DNA of 64,000 nt from Streptomyces sp. F63. Lineage in GTDB: Bacteria > Actinomycetota > Actinomycetes > Streptomycetales > Streptomycetaceae. Location: the NCBI RefSeq assembly GCF_018070345.1, contig NZ_JAGPXX010000010.1, forward strand, positions 1 to 64,000, in the 5' to 3' direction. Both the position numbers and the translations under genes were made by a program. The first letter of the stretch is position 1; each line of letters starts with the position of its first letter. Below, one piece after another: positions 51,362 to 60,097 of the stretch. The notes under the pieces were generated by a model. That model was not told the DNA's origin. It saw only the letters and a list, made by a program, of their open reading frames with translations, and did not search any database.

Positions 51362-52723
51362 ATGCCCATGGGTCACACGGCCACCGAGAAGGCCGGGTCC
51401 GGCGGCCTGACAGCGACGGAGCACCGGCTGGCCAACGGTCTGCGCGTGGTCCTCTCCGAGGACCACCTGACCCCGGTCGCCGCGGTCTGCCTCTGGTACG
51501 ACGTCGGCTCCCGCCACGAGGTCCAGGGCCGCACCGGCCTGGCACACCTCTTCGAGCACCTGATGTTCCAGGGCTCCGCGAACGTGAAGGGCAACGGCCA
51601 CTTCGAGCTGATCCAGGGCGCGGGCGGCTCGCTCAACGGCACCACGAGCTTCGAGCGGACCAACTACTACGAGACCATGCCCGCCCACCAGCTCGAACTC
51701 GCGCTCTGGCTGGAGGCCGACCGCATGGGCAGCCTCCTCGCCGCCCTCGACGAGGAGAGCATGGAGAACCAGCGGGACGTCGTGAAGAACGAGCGCCGCC
51801 AGCGCTACGACAACGTCCCCTACGGCACGTCGTTCGAGAAGCTGACCGCCATGGCCTACCCCCAGGGCCACCCCTACCACCACACCCCGATCGGGTCGAT
51901 GGCCGACCTGGACGCCGCGTCGCTGGAGGACGCCCGGAACTTCTTCCGGACGTACTACGCGCCGAACAACGCCGTCCTCGCGGTCGTCGGCGACATCGAC
52001 CCCGAGCGGACCCTCGCCTGGATCGAGCGTTACTTCGGCTCCATCCCCGGCCACGACGGCAAGCAGCCGCCGCGCGACGGCGCACTCCCCGACGTCATCG
52101 GCGAGGAGCTGCGCGAGGAACTGCGCGAGGACGTCCCGGCCCGCGCGCTGATGTCCGCCTACCGGCTTCCGGAGGACGGCACCCGCGCCGCCGACGCCGC
52201 CGATCTCGCCCTGACGGTCCTCGGCGGCGGGGAGTCCTCCCGGCTGTACAACCGGCTGGTCCGCCGGGACCGCCTCGCCGTCGGCGCGGGCTTCGGCCTG
52301 CTGCGGCTGGCGGGCGCCCCCTCGATGGGCTGGCTGGACGTCAAGGCGTCCTCCGGTGTGGAAATCCCCGCCATCGAGCGGGCGGTCGACGAGGAGCTGG
52401 CCCGGTTCGCCGAGGAGGGCCCGACGCCGGAGGAACTGGAGCGCGCCCAGGCGCAGCTGGAGCGCGAGTGGCTGGACCAGCTGGCCACCGTCGGCGGCCG
52501 CGCCGACCAGCTGTGCCGCTACGCCGTCCTCTTCGGCGACCCGCAGCTCGCACTGACGGCGGTGCAGCGGCTGCTGGAGGTCGGCGCCGACGAGGTACGC
52601 GAGGTGGCGGCGGCGCGGCTGCGACCCGACAACCGCGCCTCGCTCGTCTACGAACCGACCGGGTCCGGGCAGGAGCCCGGCGAGGGCACCGACGGCACCG
52701 ACCAGAAGGAGGCGGCCCAGTGA
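51362..52723 (+). CDS. M16-family zinc peptidase (catalytic subunit)
   Basis: A 453-residue pitrilysin/MPP-type peptidase. The inverted zinc motif HLFEH is at His62-Glu65-His66, with the distal Glu in the segment ENQRDVVKNERRQRYDN-like (51762-51812). A second M16_C domain follows. It has no signal peptide, so it is cytoplasmic. ATG 51362 is preferred (AAGGGA at six bases) over ATG 51368. It overlaps the next gene by GTGA, typical of an M16B heterodimer in which this chain is catalytic. Confidence 0.9.
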   Translation: MPMGHTATEKAGSGGLTATEHRLANGLRVVLSEDHLTPVAAVCLWYDVGSRHEVQGRTGLAHLFEHLMFQGSANVKGNGHFELIQGAGGSLNGTTSFERTNYYETMPAHQLELALWLEADRMGSLLAALDEESMENQRDVVKNERRQRYDNVPYGTSFEKLTAMAYPQGHPYHHTPIGSMADLDAASLEDARNFFRTYYAPNNAVLAVVGDIDPERTLAWIERYFGSIPGHDGKQPPRDGALPDVIGEELREELREDVPARALMSAYRLPEDGTRAADAADLALTVLGGGESSRLYNRLVRRDRLAVGAGFGLLRLAGAPSMGWLDVKASSGVEIPAIERAVDEELARFAEEGPTPEELERAQAQLEREWLDQLATVGGRADQLCRYAVLFGDPQLALTAVQRLLEVGADEVREVAAARLRPDNRASLVYEPTGSGQEPGEGTDGTDQKEAAQ

Positions 52724-54108
52724 GCGGCGCCGGCACGACCATGACGTTCCACCCGATGCCGCGCGCCGGGGAGCCGACGCCCTGGGCCTTCCCGACGCCC
52801 GAGCGGGACACCCTGCCCAATGGCCTGACGGTGCTCCACTGCCACCGCCCCGGCCAGAAGGTGGTGGCCGTCGAGATCAATCTGCAGGCACCGCTGGAAG
52901 CCGAGCCGGAGGGCACCGACGGCGTCGCCACGATCATGGCGCGCGCCCTCTCGGAGGGCACCGACCGGCACACCGCCGAGGAGTTCGCCGCCGAACTGGA
53001 GCGCTGCGGCGCCACCCTGGACGCGCACGCGGACCACCCCGGGGTGCGGGTCTCCCTGGAGGTCCCGGCCTCCCGGCTGGCCAAGGCGCTGGAGCTGCTC
53101 GCGGACGCCCTGCGGGCCCCGGCCTTCCCGGACGGCGAGGTGGAGCGGCTGGTCCGCAACCGCCTCGACGAGATCCCGCACGAGCTGGCCAACCCCGCCC
53201 GCCGCGCCGCCGTGGAGCTCTCCAAGGAGCTGTTCCCGGCCGGCTCCCGGATGTCCCGGCCCCGGCAGGGAACCGAGGAGACCGTCGCGCGCGTGGACGC
53301 CGCCGGCGTACGCGCGTTCTACGAGGCGCACGTCCGCCCCGCCACCGCGACGGCCGTGATCGTGGGCGACTTCACCGGCATCCCGCTCGCGGAGGTCCTC
53401 GCCGGCACCCTGGGCACCTGGAGCGGCGGCACGGCCGAGGCCCGCCCCGTACCGGCCATCACGGGGGACGACACCGGCCGGGTCGTCATCGTGGACCGGC
53501 CCGGCGCCGTGCAGACCCAGGTCCTCATCGGCCGGGTGGGGCCCGACCGGCACGACCACGTCTGGGCGGCCCAGGTGCTCGGCGTCTACTGCCTCGGCGG
53601 CACGCTCACCTCCCGTCTGGACCGGGTGCTGCGCGAGGAGAAGGGCTACACCTACGGGGTGCGCGCCTTCGGCCAGGTGCTGCGCTCGACCCCCGAGGGC
53701 ACGGGTGCCTCGCTGCTGGCCATCAGCGGCTCGGTGGCCACCGACGTCACGGGTCCGGCCCTGGAGGACACCTGGCGGGTGCTGCGCACCCTCGCGGCCG
53801 GCGGGCTGACGGAGGAGGAGCGCGATGTGGCCGTGCAGAACCTGGTCGGGGTGGCACCGCTCAAGTACGAGACGGCCGCGGCCGTTGCCGGGACCCTGGC
53901 CGACCAGGTCGAGCAGTACCTTCCGGACGACTTCCAGGCGCAGTTGTACGCCCGGCTCGCGGAGACCGGCACGGTGGAGGCCACGGCCGCCGCGGTCAGC
54001 GCGTTCCCGGTGGACAACCTGGTGACGGTGCTGGTCGGGGACGCCTCCGCGATCGAGGAGCCGGTCCGGGCGCTCGGCATCGGGGAGGTCAAGGTCGTCG
54101 GCGGCTGA
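52720..54108 (+). CDS. M16-family peptidase-like protein (non-catalytic partner)
   Basis: A 462-residue M16 chain in which the zinc motif is replaced: the aligned position reads GVATIMARALSEGT, without HxxEH. It keeps the substrate-binding signature LREEKGYTYGVRAF near residue 308. In M16B enzymes one chain cuts and the other holds substrate through this Arg-Tyr motif, so the two chains should act as a pair. GTG 52720 overlaps the stop of its partner by four bases; AAGGAGG precedes. Confidence 0.88.
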   Translation: MSGAGTTMTFHPMPRAGEPTPWAFPTPERDTLPNGLTVLHCHRPGQKVVAVEINLQAPLEAEPEGTDGVATIMARALSEGTDRHTAEEFAAELERCGATLDAHADHPGVRVSLEVPASRLAKALELLADALRAPAFPDGEVERLVRNRLDEIPHELANPARRAAVELSKELFPAGSRMSRPRQGTEETVARVDAAGVRAFYEAHVRPATATAVIVGDFTGIPLAEVLAGTLGTWSGGTAEARPVPAITGDDTGRVVIVDRPGAVQTQVLIGRVGPDRHDHVWAAQVLGVYCLGGTLTSRLDRVLREEKGYTYGVRAFGQVLRSTPEGTGASLLAISGSVATDVTGPALEDTWRVLRTLAAGGLTEEERDVAVQNLVGVAPLKYETAAAVAGTLADQVEQYLPDDFQAQLYARLAETGTVEATAAAVSAFPVDNLVTVLVGDASAIEEPVRALGIGEVKVVGG

Positions 54109-54178
54109 CGCCCGGCGAGCGGCGGCGCGGCCGGGACCGGTGCTGCCGCGCGCCGGCGCCGCGCCGTGTGACACACCG

Positions 54179-54216
54179 GATGTGACGGGCCGCCGGAACC
54201 GGCGGTCCGTCACATC
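54179..54216 (+). terminator. Terminator after M16 pair
   Basis: An 18-bp stem (54179-54196 with 54199-54216, one G-T pair) with two loop bases, 70 bp after the stop. Confidence 0.75.
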
Positions 54217-54440
54217 GCCTCGCGCCGCCACCGCCATGCCGGGGCGGATGCGCCGATTCCGCCGTTCCGTCCGCCCGGACCGAACCCGCGTTTGGCCCGT
54301 TTTGCCGGGGCGTGGGCGTTCTCTCCTGTGGTCTCCGCAACAAAAACCCGGATGCGTTTGGCGCGGCGGAGCCGTCCGTCCTAGCGTCGGTCCGGCTGCT
54401 CGGCCGGGCACTTCGCCGCAAACCGCGGCACCGGGCAGTC
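54217..54440 (+). promoter_or_regulatory. Promoter region of riboswitch-controlled M23 gene
   Basis: This part of a 562-base gap should hold the promoter. TTTGGC at 54357-54362 and TAGCGT at 54382-54387, 19 bp apart, are a weak candidate. No gene is seen. Confidence 0.3.
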
Positions 54441-54645
54441 ATCGCCGAGTCCCCACGGCGCGAGCCGGGGGGAGCCGGGGACCCTCCTTCCCGCACCCTC
54501 ACCGGTGCGGGACGGGCCGGCCCACGCCGCCGCGGAGGCGGTACGGGAACGGCCCGGTCCCTGGGGTGAATCGGGCGCCTTCCCGCGGAGGGGCCCGTAG
54601 GAGACCTTCCTGCTCCGAACCCGTCAGCTAACCCGGTAGGCGAGA
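54441..54645 (+). ncRNA. ydaO/yuaA-type cyclic di-AMP riboswitch
   Basis: The leader carries the conserved blocks of the ydaO class: ATCGCCGAGTCC at the 5' side, GGAGCCGGGG, CTGGGGTGAATCGGGC, GTAGGAGACC, and the long 3' block CCGAACCCGTCAGCTAACCC then GGTAGGCGA. The outer stem can form between TCGCC (54442-54446) and GGCGA (54639-54643). It ends 26 bases before an M23 peptidase start. In Streptomyces this riboswitch turns off cell-wall hydrolase genes when c-di-AMP is high. Confidence 0.92.
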
Positions 54646-54670
54646 AGGAAGGAAAGGACAGCCGCACTCT

Positions 54671-55465
54671 ATGCCGCCCACCCGTACCACCGGGAAGCAC
54701 CGCCGTCCGAGCCGCCGCAGCAGCCGTCCCGCGCGCGTCGCGGGCGTGGCCGGCCTCGCCACCGGGGGCGTGGCCGCCACCCTCGCCTCCCCGGCGTTCG
54801 CCGCCGACGACAGCACTCTCGGAGCCGCGAACACCGGGCTCCGCCAGGCGGTCGTCCTCGACGACACCCTCGGCGAGCGAATAGACGACCAGGCCGAGGC
54901 CCAGCAGTCCGCGGCCGACGTGGCCGCCGCAATGGAGCGCGCCGAGGCCGCGGCCCGGCGCGAGGCCGCCGAGGCCAAGCGGATCGCCGACGCCCGGGCC
55001 AAGGAGGAGCGCGCCGCGAAGGAGCGCGCCGCCCGCGAGGCCGAGCGCAAGCGCCTCAACACCTTTGTGCTGCCGGTCGACGGCAGCTTCGTCTCCACCC
55101 AGTACCACGCCTCCGGCGCCGCTTGGTCCTCGGGCAGCCACACCGGTGTCGACTTCAAGGCCGCCGAGGGGACCCCGGTCAAGTCCGTGGGCTCGGGCAC
55201 CGTCGTGGAGGCCGGCTGGGACGGCGCCTACGGCAACAGCGTCGTCATCAAGATGAACGACGGCACCTACACCCAGTACGGGCACCTGTCCGCCCTCAAC
55301 GTCACGGCGGGCCAGACAGTCACCCCGGGGCTGCAGATCGGCCTCGCGGGCAACACCGGCAACTCCTTCGGCGCGCACCTCCACTTCGAGGCCCGCACCA
55401 CCGCCGAGTACGGCTCCGACATCGACCCGGTCGCGTACCTGCGGTCGCACGGCGTCTCGGTCTGA
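54671..55465 (+). CDS. Secreted M23 peptidoglycan endopeptidase
   Basis: A 264-residue exported hydrolase. A basic signal peptide ends near ASPAFAAD (about residue 45), then a charged Ala/Glu/Arg coiled-coil (80-130), then a LytM domain with zinc ligands in SHTGVDF and AHLHFE. It cleaves peptide cross-links of peptidoglycan. ATG 54671 lies after the riboswitch and its GAAGGAAGGAAAGG tract. It is alone and ended by a hairpin; the riboswitch makes its output depend on c-di-AMP. Confidence 0.92.
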   Translation: MPPTRTTGKHRRPSRRSSRPARVAGVAGLATGGVAATLASPAFAADDSTLGAANTGLRQAVVLDDTLGERIDDQAEAQQSAADVAAAMERAEAAARREAAEAKRIADARAKEERAAKERAAREAERKRLNTFVLPVDGSFVSTQYHASGAAWSSGSHTGVDFKAAEGTPVKSVGSGTVVEAGWDGAYGNSVVIKMNDGTYTQYGHLSALNVTAGQTVTPGLQIGLAGNTGNSFGAHLHFEARTTAEYGSDIDPVAYLRSHGVSV

Positions 55466-55481
55466 CGTCCGGCGCGACGCG

Positions 55482-55508
55482 AGACCCCGGCCCTCCCGGC
55501 CGGGGTCT
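55482..55508 (+). terminator. Terminator after M23 gene
   Basis: A perfect 11-bp stem (55482-55492 with 55498-55508) and five-base loop, 17 bp after the stop. Confidence 0.8.
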
Positions 55509-55707
55509 TCCGCGTATCCGGCTCCGGACGGCCCGGGCCGTGCGGGTTCTCCGGCCGCCTTCCGCCGTGGCCGGTTGCCTGGCCGGATCGCATACGCCGA
55601 CGGGCATCCGCGTCACCATATTCCGCGTCCTGCCATACAGTTCGAGAATGTCGAGCCCTGTGTTCCACGGGAATTCCAGTGGAGGTTCCGGAAATGCGGA
55701 GTCGGAG

Positions 55708-56415
55708 ATGAACGGTGATTCGCCGCCCGCCGGCCGCCGTATTCCGTCGCACGCGGTGCGCCATGCGATCCGCGAGGACATCGTCGCCGGGATCTATCCC
55801 TTCGGCAGCCGCCTCACGGAGGAACTGCTCGCCCGCCGCTACGGTGTCTCGCGGATCCCGGTCCGGGAGGCCCTGCGGGCCCTGGAGTCCGAGGGGTTCG
55901 TCACCACCCGGCGGCATGCGGGCGCCTGCGTGGCCGAGCCGACGGAGCGCGAGGCGGCCGACCTGCTGGAGATCCGCGCCCTGCTGGAGCCGCTGGCCGC
56001 GGGGCGGGCGGCGCAGCGCCGCACGGAGGCCCACCTCAAGGTGTTGCGGGGGCTGGTGGGGCTCGGCCGGGAGCGGGCGCGCCACGGGCAGGCGGCGGAT
56101 CTGGGCTCGCTGGACGCCTGGTTCCACGAGACGCTGGCCCAGGCCTCGGGCAGTCCCAGTCTCATCGCCCTGCTCACTCAGGTCCGCCGCAAGATCGCCT
56201 GGATGTACGCGGCCCCGCGGCCGGCGCCCACGGCCGGCACCTGGGCGGAGCGGGGCGCCATCGTGGACGCCGTGGCGCGGGGGGACGCGGCGCGTGCCCG
56301 GTCCCTCACGGCGGCGCACACCGAACTCGCGCCACCGGAGGGCAGCCGGCTGCGCCGCCCGGCCACGGTGAGGAATCCGAAACAATCCGTCAACACGGAA
56401 CGGGTCCAGAATTAA
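55708..56415 (+). CDS. GntR-family transcriptional regulator
   Basis: A 235-residue FadR-subfamily regulator. The winged helix is AVRHAIREDIVAGIYPFGSRL and ELLARRYGVSRIPVREALRALESEGFV (residues 15-70); an FCD domain follows with LLEIRALLEPLAAGRAA and SLDAWFHETLAQASGS. ATG 55708 is preferred as GCGGAG precedes; ATG 55648 in frame lacks a site. It is between the M23 gene and ptsH. No target site is visible. Confidence 0.8.
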   Translation: MNGDSPPAGRRIPSHAVRHAIREDIVAGIYPFGSRLTEELLARRYGVSRIPVREALRALESEGFVTTRRHAGACVAEPTEREAADLLEIRALLEPLAAGRAAQRRTEAHLKVLRGLVGLGRERARHGQAADLGSLDAWFHETLAQASGSPSLIALLTQVRRKIAWMYAAPRPAPTAGTWAERGAIVDAVARGDAARARSLTAAHTELAPPEGSRLRRPATVRNPKQSVNTERVQN

Positions 56416-56593
56416 CCATGCGGGGGTAATGCGGCCGTGGGAAAAGGGGTGAAGAAGCGGCGAAGGCGCGGGCGGGGTGCGTATGCGGGGCGGGATCGCG
56501 GATATCGGGTGGGCGAGAAGAAGCACGTGCCGCGGGGCGCCGGATTGTTCTCCCGGCGCGCCCTCGCGCGGGGCGGGCATGGGGCCGCGCAGG

Positions 56594-56630
56594 GAAGCCG
56601 CGGCCGCCCCGGAAGGGCGACCGCGGCTTC
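56594..56630. terminator. Terminator downstream of ptsH
   Basis: A 16-bp stem with one mismatch (56594-56609 with 56615-56630) between convergent genes. The remainder of 56416-56714 holds no supported gene. Confidence 0.7.
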
Positions 56631-56714
56631 GGCGTGCGCTGTTCGCCGCGCCCGGCGGCTCGGAACGGCTTCCCCCCGGAGGGGGCCGTCCGGACCGCCG
56701 GGACGGCTCCGGTC

Positions 56715-56996
56715 TCAGACGGTCTCGGGCAGCTCGTCCAGTCCTTCCGAGACCAGCTTGGCCAGCCGGTCGAGCGCGGACTCCGCGCCGTCGGCCTCCG
56801 AGGCGAGGACGATCTCCTCGCCGCCCTGGGCGCCCAGGCTGAGCACCGCGAGCATCGAGGCCGCGTTGACCGGGGAGCTGTCGCCCTTGGTGATCGTCAC
56901 GGGAACGCCGGAGGCGGTCGCCGCGCGGACGAAGATCGAGGCGGGACGGGCGTGCAGCCCTTCGGCCCAGCCGACGGTGACGCGGCGCTCTGCCAT
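56715..56996 (-). CDS. ptsH: Phosphocarrier protein HPr
   Basis: A 93-residue PTS carrier. His15 in GLHARPAS takes phosphate from enzyme I; the aligned regulatory Ser is Ser47 in AASMLAVLSLG. It passes phosphate to sugar-specific EII components such as the N-acetylglucosamine system. ATG 56996. A DasR-type site lies 41 bp upstream, which ties it to aminosugar control. No ptsI or crr is adjacent. Confidence 0.95.
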   Translation of the reverse strand: MAERRVTVGWAEGLHARPASIFVRAATASGVPVTITKGDSSPVNAASMLAVLSLGAQGGEEIVLASEADGAESALDRLAKLVSEGLDELPETV

Positions 56997-57037
56997 GGTG
57001 GTGCCCTTCGGTCGCAGGAACGGGTAATCCGTGGATA

Positions 57038-57053
57038 AGTTGTCTAGACCATT
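57038..57053 (-). promoter_or_regulatory. DasR-responsive element (dre) upstream of ptsH
   Basis: On the minus strand AATGGTCTAGACAACT matches the dre consensus ACTGGTCTAGACCACT closely, with the core TGGTCTAGAC intact. DasR, released by glucosamine-6-phosphate, is known to control pts genes in Streptomyces. Confidence 0.75.
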
Positions 57054-57206
57054 CTCGCACGGTGCCGCAAGGGCCCGGACCGGCCTGCGGTCACCGTACC
57101 GGGGCGCCGTGGCCCGTTCCGCGACCGCCGGCGGCGCCGGACCGGTCCGGCGCTACCCGGTGCGCGCACCCCGCGCACCGGGCCGCACACCCGTACGCTT
57201 GGCCCC

Positions 57207-60017
57207 ATGGAAACGCCGTCGGAGCACGTCTATCCGGCCCACTGGGAAGCCGACGTCGTCCTGCGCGACGGCGGCACCGCCCACATCCGCCCCATCACCG
57301 AGGACGACGCACAGCGCCTGGTCGACTTCTACGAGCAGGTCTCGGACGAGTCCAAGTACTACCGCTTCTTCGCGCCGTACCCCCGGCTGTCCGACCGCGA
57401 CGTCCACCGCTTCACCCACCACGACTACGTCGACCGGGTCGGCCTGGCGGCCGTCGTGGGCGGGGAGTTCATCGCCACCGTGCGGTACGACCGCATCGAC
57501 GCCACCGGACGCCCCGCCTCGGCGCCGGCCGACGAGGCCGAGGTGGCCTTCCTCGTCCAGGACGCCCACCAGGGCCGGGGTCTCGCCTCCGCCCTCCTCG
57601 AACACATCGCCGCCGTCGCCCGGGAGCGCGGCATCCGCCGCTTCGCCGCCGAGGTGCTGCCCGCCAACACCAAGATGATCAAAGTGTTCACGGACGCGGG
57701 CTACACCCAGAAGCGCAGCTTCGAGGACGGCGTCGTCCGGCTGGAGTTCGACCTCGAACCCACCGACCGCTCGGTGGCCGTGCAGCGCAGCCGTGAGCAG
57801 CGCGCCGAGGCCCGGTCCGTCCAGCGGCTGCTGGCCCCCGGCTCGGTCGCGGTGATCGGCGCCGGACGGCGGCCCGGCGGCATGGGACGCGCCGTCCTCC
57901 GCGCCCTGCTGCACGGCGGCTTCACCGGCCGCGTCCACGCCGTCAACCGGGCCTTCCCCGAGGGCATGGCCACCCTGGAGCCGGAGGGTGTGCCCGCCCA
58001 CCGCACCGTCGGGGGGATCGGCGAGCCCGTCGACCTCGCCGTCGTCGCCGTCCCCGCGGAGTCCGTGCCGGCCGTCGTCGCCGACTGCGGCGAGCACGGC
58101 GTGCAGGGGCTGGTCGTCATCTCCTCCGGCTACGGCGAGAGCGGCCCCCAGGGGCGCGAGCGCCAGCGCGAACTGGTCCGGCAGGCCCGCTCGTACGGCA
58201 TGCGCATCATCGGCCCGAACGCCTTCGGCGTCCTCAACACCGCGCCCGGCGTGCGCCTCAACGCCTCCCTCGCGCCCGAACTGCCGCCGCCCGGGCACAT
58301 CGGCCTGTTCACGCAGTCCGGCGCCATCGGCATCGCTCTGCTCTCCGCGCTGCACCGGCGCGGCGCCGGCCACATCGGCACCTCGACCTTCGTCTCGGCG
58401 GGCAACCGGGCCGACGTCTCCGGCAACGACGTCCTGCAGTACTGGCACGACGACCCGGCCACCGACGTCGTGCTGATGTACCTGGAATCCATCGGCAATC
58501 CGCGGAAGTTCACCCGGCTCGCCCGCCGGACGGCCGCCGCGAAGCCGGTCGTCGTGGTGAAGGGCGCCCGGCACAGCGGCGCCGCCCCCACCGGGCACGC
58601 CGTGCCCAGCACCCGTATCCCCGACGCCACCGTCTCGGCGCTCTTCCGGCAGGCGGGAGTCATCCGCGTCGACACCGTCACCGAACTCGTCGACACCGGC
58701 CTGCTGCTGGCCGGCCAGCCGCTGCCGAACGGGCCCCGGGTGGCCATCCTCGGCAACTCCGAATCGCTCGGCCTGCTTGCCTACGACGCCTGCCTCACCG
58801 AACGGCTCCGTCCGCTCACACCGATCGACCTCACCACCCGGGCCACCCCCGACGACTTCCGCGCGGCCCTCGGCACGGCACTCGCCGACGACGTCTGCGA
58901 CGCCGTCGTCGTCACCGCCATCCCCTGGGTCGGCGAGACCGACGGCCCCTCGCCCGACGAGGGCCCGGAACTGGCCGCGGCCCTGCGCGACGCCGTCGGG
59001 ACGGGCGGCTCCGGCAAGCCCGTGGTGGTGGCCCACCTGGAGATGGACGGCCTCGCGGCCGCCCTCGGCGCCTCCGGCGGAAGCCCCGGAACGCCCGCCC
59101 CCGCGCCCGGCGGCACCGCGGACGCAGACGGTCCCCCACGCGGCTCGGGCATCCCCGCCTACCCCGCGGCCGAGCGCGCCGTGCGGGCGCTGGCCGAGGC
59201 CGTGCGCTACGCCGCCTGGCGCCGGACGGCCGCCGAACCGGGCCGCGTCCCCGAGTACGAGGACATCGACGAGGCCGGCGCGGGCGCCGAGATCGAGGGC
59301 CTGCTGGCCGCCGGCAGCCGGGACGCCCGCAGCTTCCCGCTCCCCGCCGACCGCGCCGCCGCCCTCCTCGCCCGGTACGGCATCGCCGTCCGGCCCGCGC
59401 TGCCCGCGCCCGACCCGGACACCGCCGCCCGGGCCGCGGCCGCCCTCGGCTATCCCGTCGCGCTCAAGACGACCGCCCCCCATCTGCGCCACCGCGCCGA
59501 CCTCGGCGGCGTCCGGCTCGACCTCACCACTGAGGAGGCCCTGCGCCGCGCGTACCGGGAGTTCACCGATTTCCTGGGCAAACCGGAGGAACTGCGCCCC
59601 GTCGTGCAGGCCATGGTGCCCCGCGGCGTGGACACCGTCGTCCGGGCGGCGATCGACCCCGCGGCCGGCGCCGTGCTCTCCTTCGGTCTCTCCGGCGCGC
59701 CCTCCGAGCTGCTCGGCGACATGGCGCACCGGCTGCTGCCGGTCACCGACCGGGACGCCGCCGAGGTGATCCGCTCCCTCCGGGCCGCGCCGCTCCTCTT
59801 CGGCTGGCGCGGAGCGGACCCGGTGGACACCGCGGCCCTGGAGGAGCTGCTGCTCCGGCTCTCCCGGCTCGTCGACGACCACCCCGAGGTGGTCGCGGTG
59901 GAGCTGGAACCCGTCGTCGTCGCCGCGCACGGGCTGAGCGTGCTCGGCGCCTCGGTACGGCTCGCGGCCCCCTCCACCGGATCCGACATCGGGCCCCGCC
60001 GGCTGCCCGTCTACTGA
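57207..60017 (+). CDS. GNAT acetyltransferase fused to NDP-forming acyl-CoA synthetase (PatA-like)
   Basis: A 936-residue fusion. Residues 1-185 form a GNAT with acetyl-CoA loop QDAHQGRGLASALL. Next is the CoA-binding domain (SVAVIGAGRRPGGMGRAVLRALL-like, 57844-57912), succinyl-CoA ligase-like domains (GLFTQSGAIGIALLSAL, PVVVVKGARHSG) and a C-terminal ATP-grasp domain (LLARYGIAVRPALP through VKT-like ALKTTAPHL). In protein lysine acetyltransferases of the Pat type the synthetase part is a regulatory unit. The GNAT-first order is the one described for Streptomyces PatA. ATG 57207. Confidence 0.85.
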   Translation: METPSEHVYPAHWEADVVLRDGGTAHIRPITEDDAQRLVDFYEQVSDESKYYRFFAPYPRLSDRDVHRFTHHDYVDRVGLAAVVGGEFIATVRYDRIDATGRPASAPADEAEVAFLVQDAHQGRGLASALLEHIAAVARERGIRRFAAEVLPANTKMIKVFTDAGYTQKRSFEDGVVRLEFDLEPTDRSVAVQRSREQRAEARSVQRLLAPGSVAVIGAGRRPGGMGRAVLRALLHGGFTGRVHAVNRAFPEGMATLEPEGVPAHRTVGGIGEPVDLAVVAVPAESVPAVVADCGEHGVQGLVVISSGYGESGPQGRERQRELVRQARSYGMRIIGPNAFGVLNTAPGVRLNASLAPELPPPGHIGLFTQSGAIGIALLSALHRRGAGHIGTSTFVSAGNRADVSGNDVLQYWHDDPATDVVLMYLESIGNPRKFTRLARRTAAAKPVVVVKGARHSGAAPTGHAVPSTRIPDATVSALFRQAGVIRVDTVTELVDTGLLLAGQPLPNGPRVAILGNSESLGLLAYDACLTERLRPLTPIDLTTRATPDDFRAALGTALADDVCDAVVVTAIPWVGETDGPSPDEGPELAAALRDAVGTGGSGKPVVVAHLEMDGLAAALGASGGSPGTPAPAPGGTADADGPPRGSGIPAYPAAERAVRALAEAVRYAAWRRTAAEPGRVPEYEDIDEAGAGAEIEGLLAAGSRDARSFPLPADRAAALLARYGIAVRPALPAPDPDTAARAAAALGYPVALKTTAPHLRHRADLGGVRLDLTTEEALRRAYREFTDFLGKPEELRPVVQAMVPRGVDTVVRAAIDPAAGAVLSFGLSGAPSELLGDMAHRLLPVTDRDAAEVIRSLRAAPLLFGWRGADPVDTAALEELLLRLSRLVDDHPEVVAVELEPVVVAAHGLSVLGASVRLAAPSTGSDIGPRRLPVY

Positions 60018-60097
60018 ACCGGCCCGGGCTGCCGGGCCCGTCCGCGCGGTGGTGCCGCCGTTCCTCGGGCGGTGCCGCCGCCCCGTAGGATGGGGCC

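Noticed and set aside
56416..56714. Arg/Gly-rich open frame after the GntR gene
   Set aside because: It runs through the ptsH terminator hairpin and has no recognisable family features.
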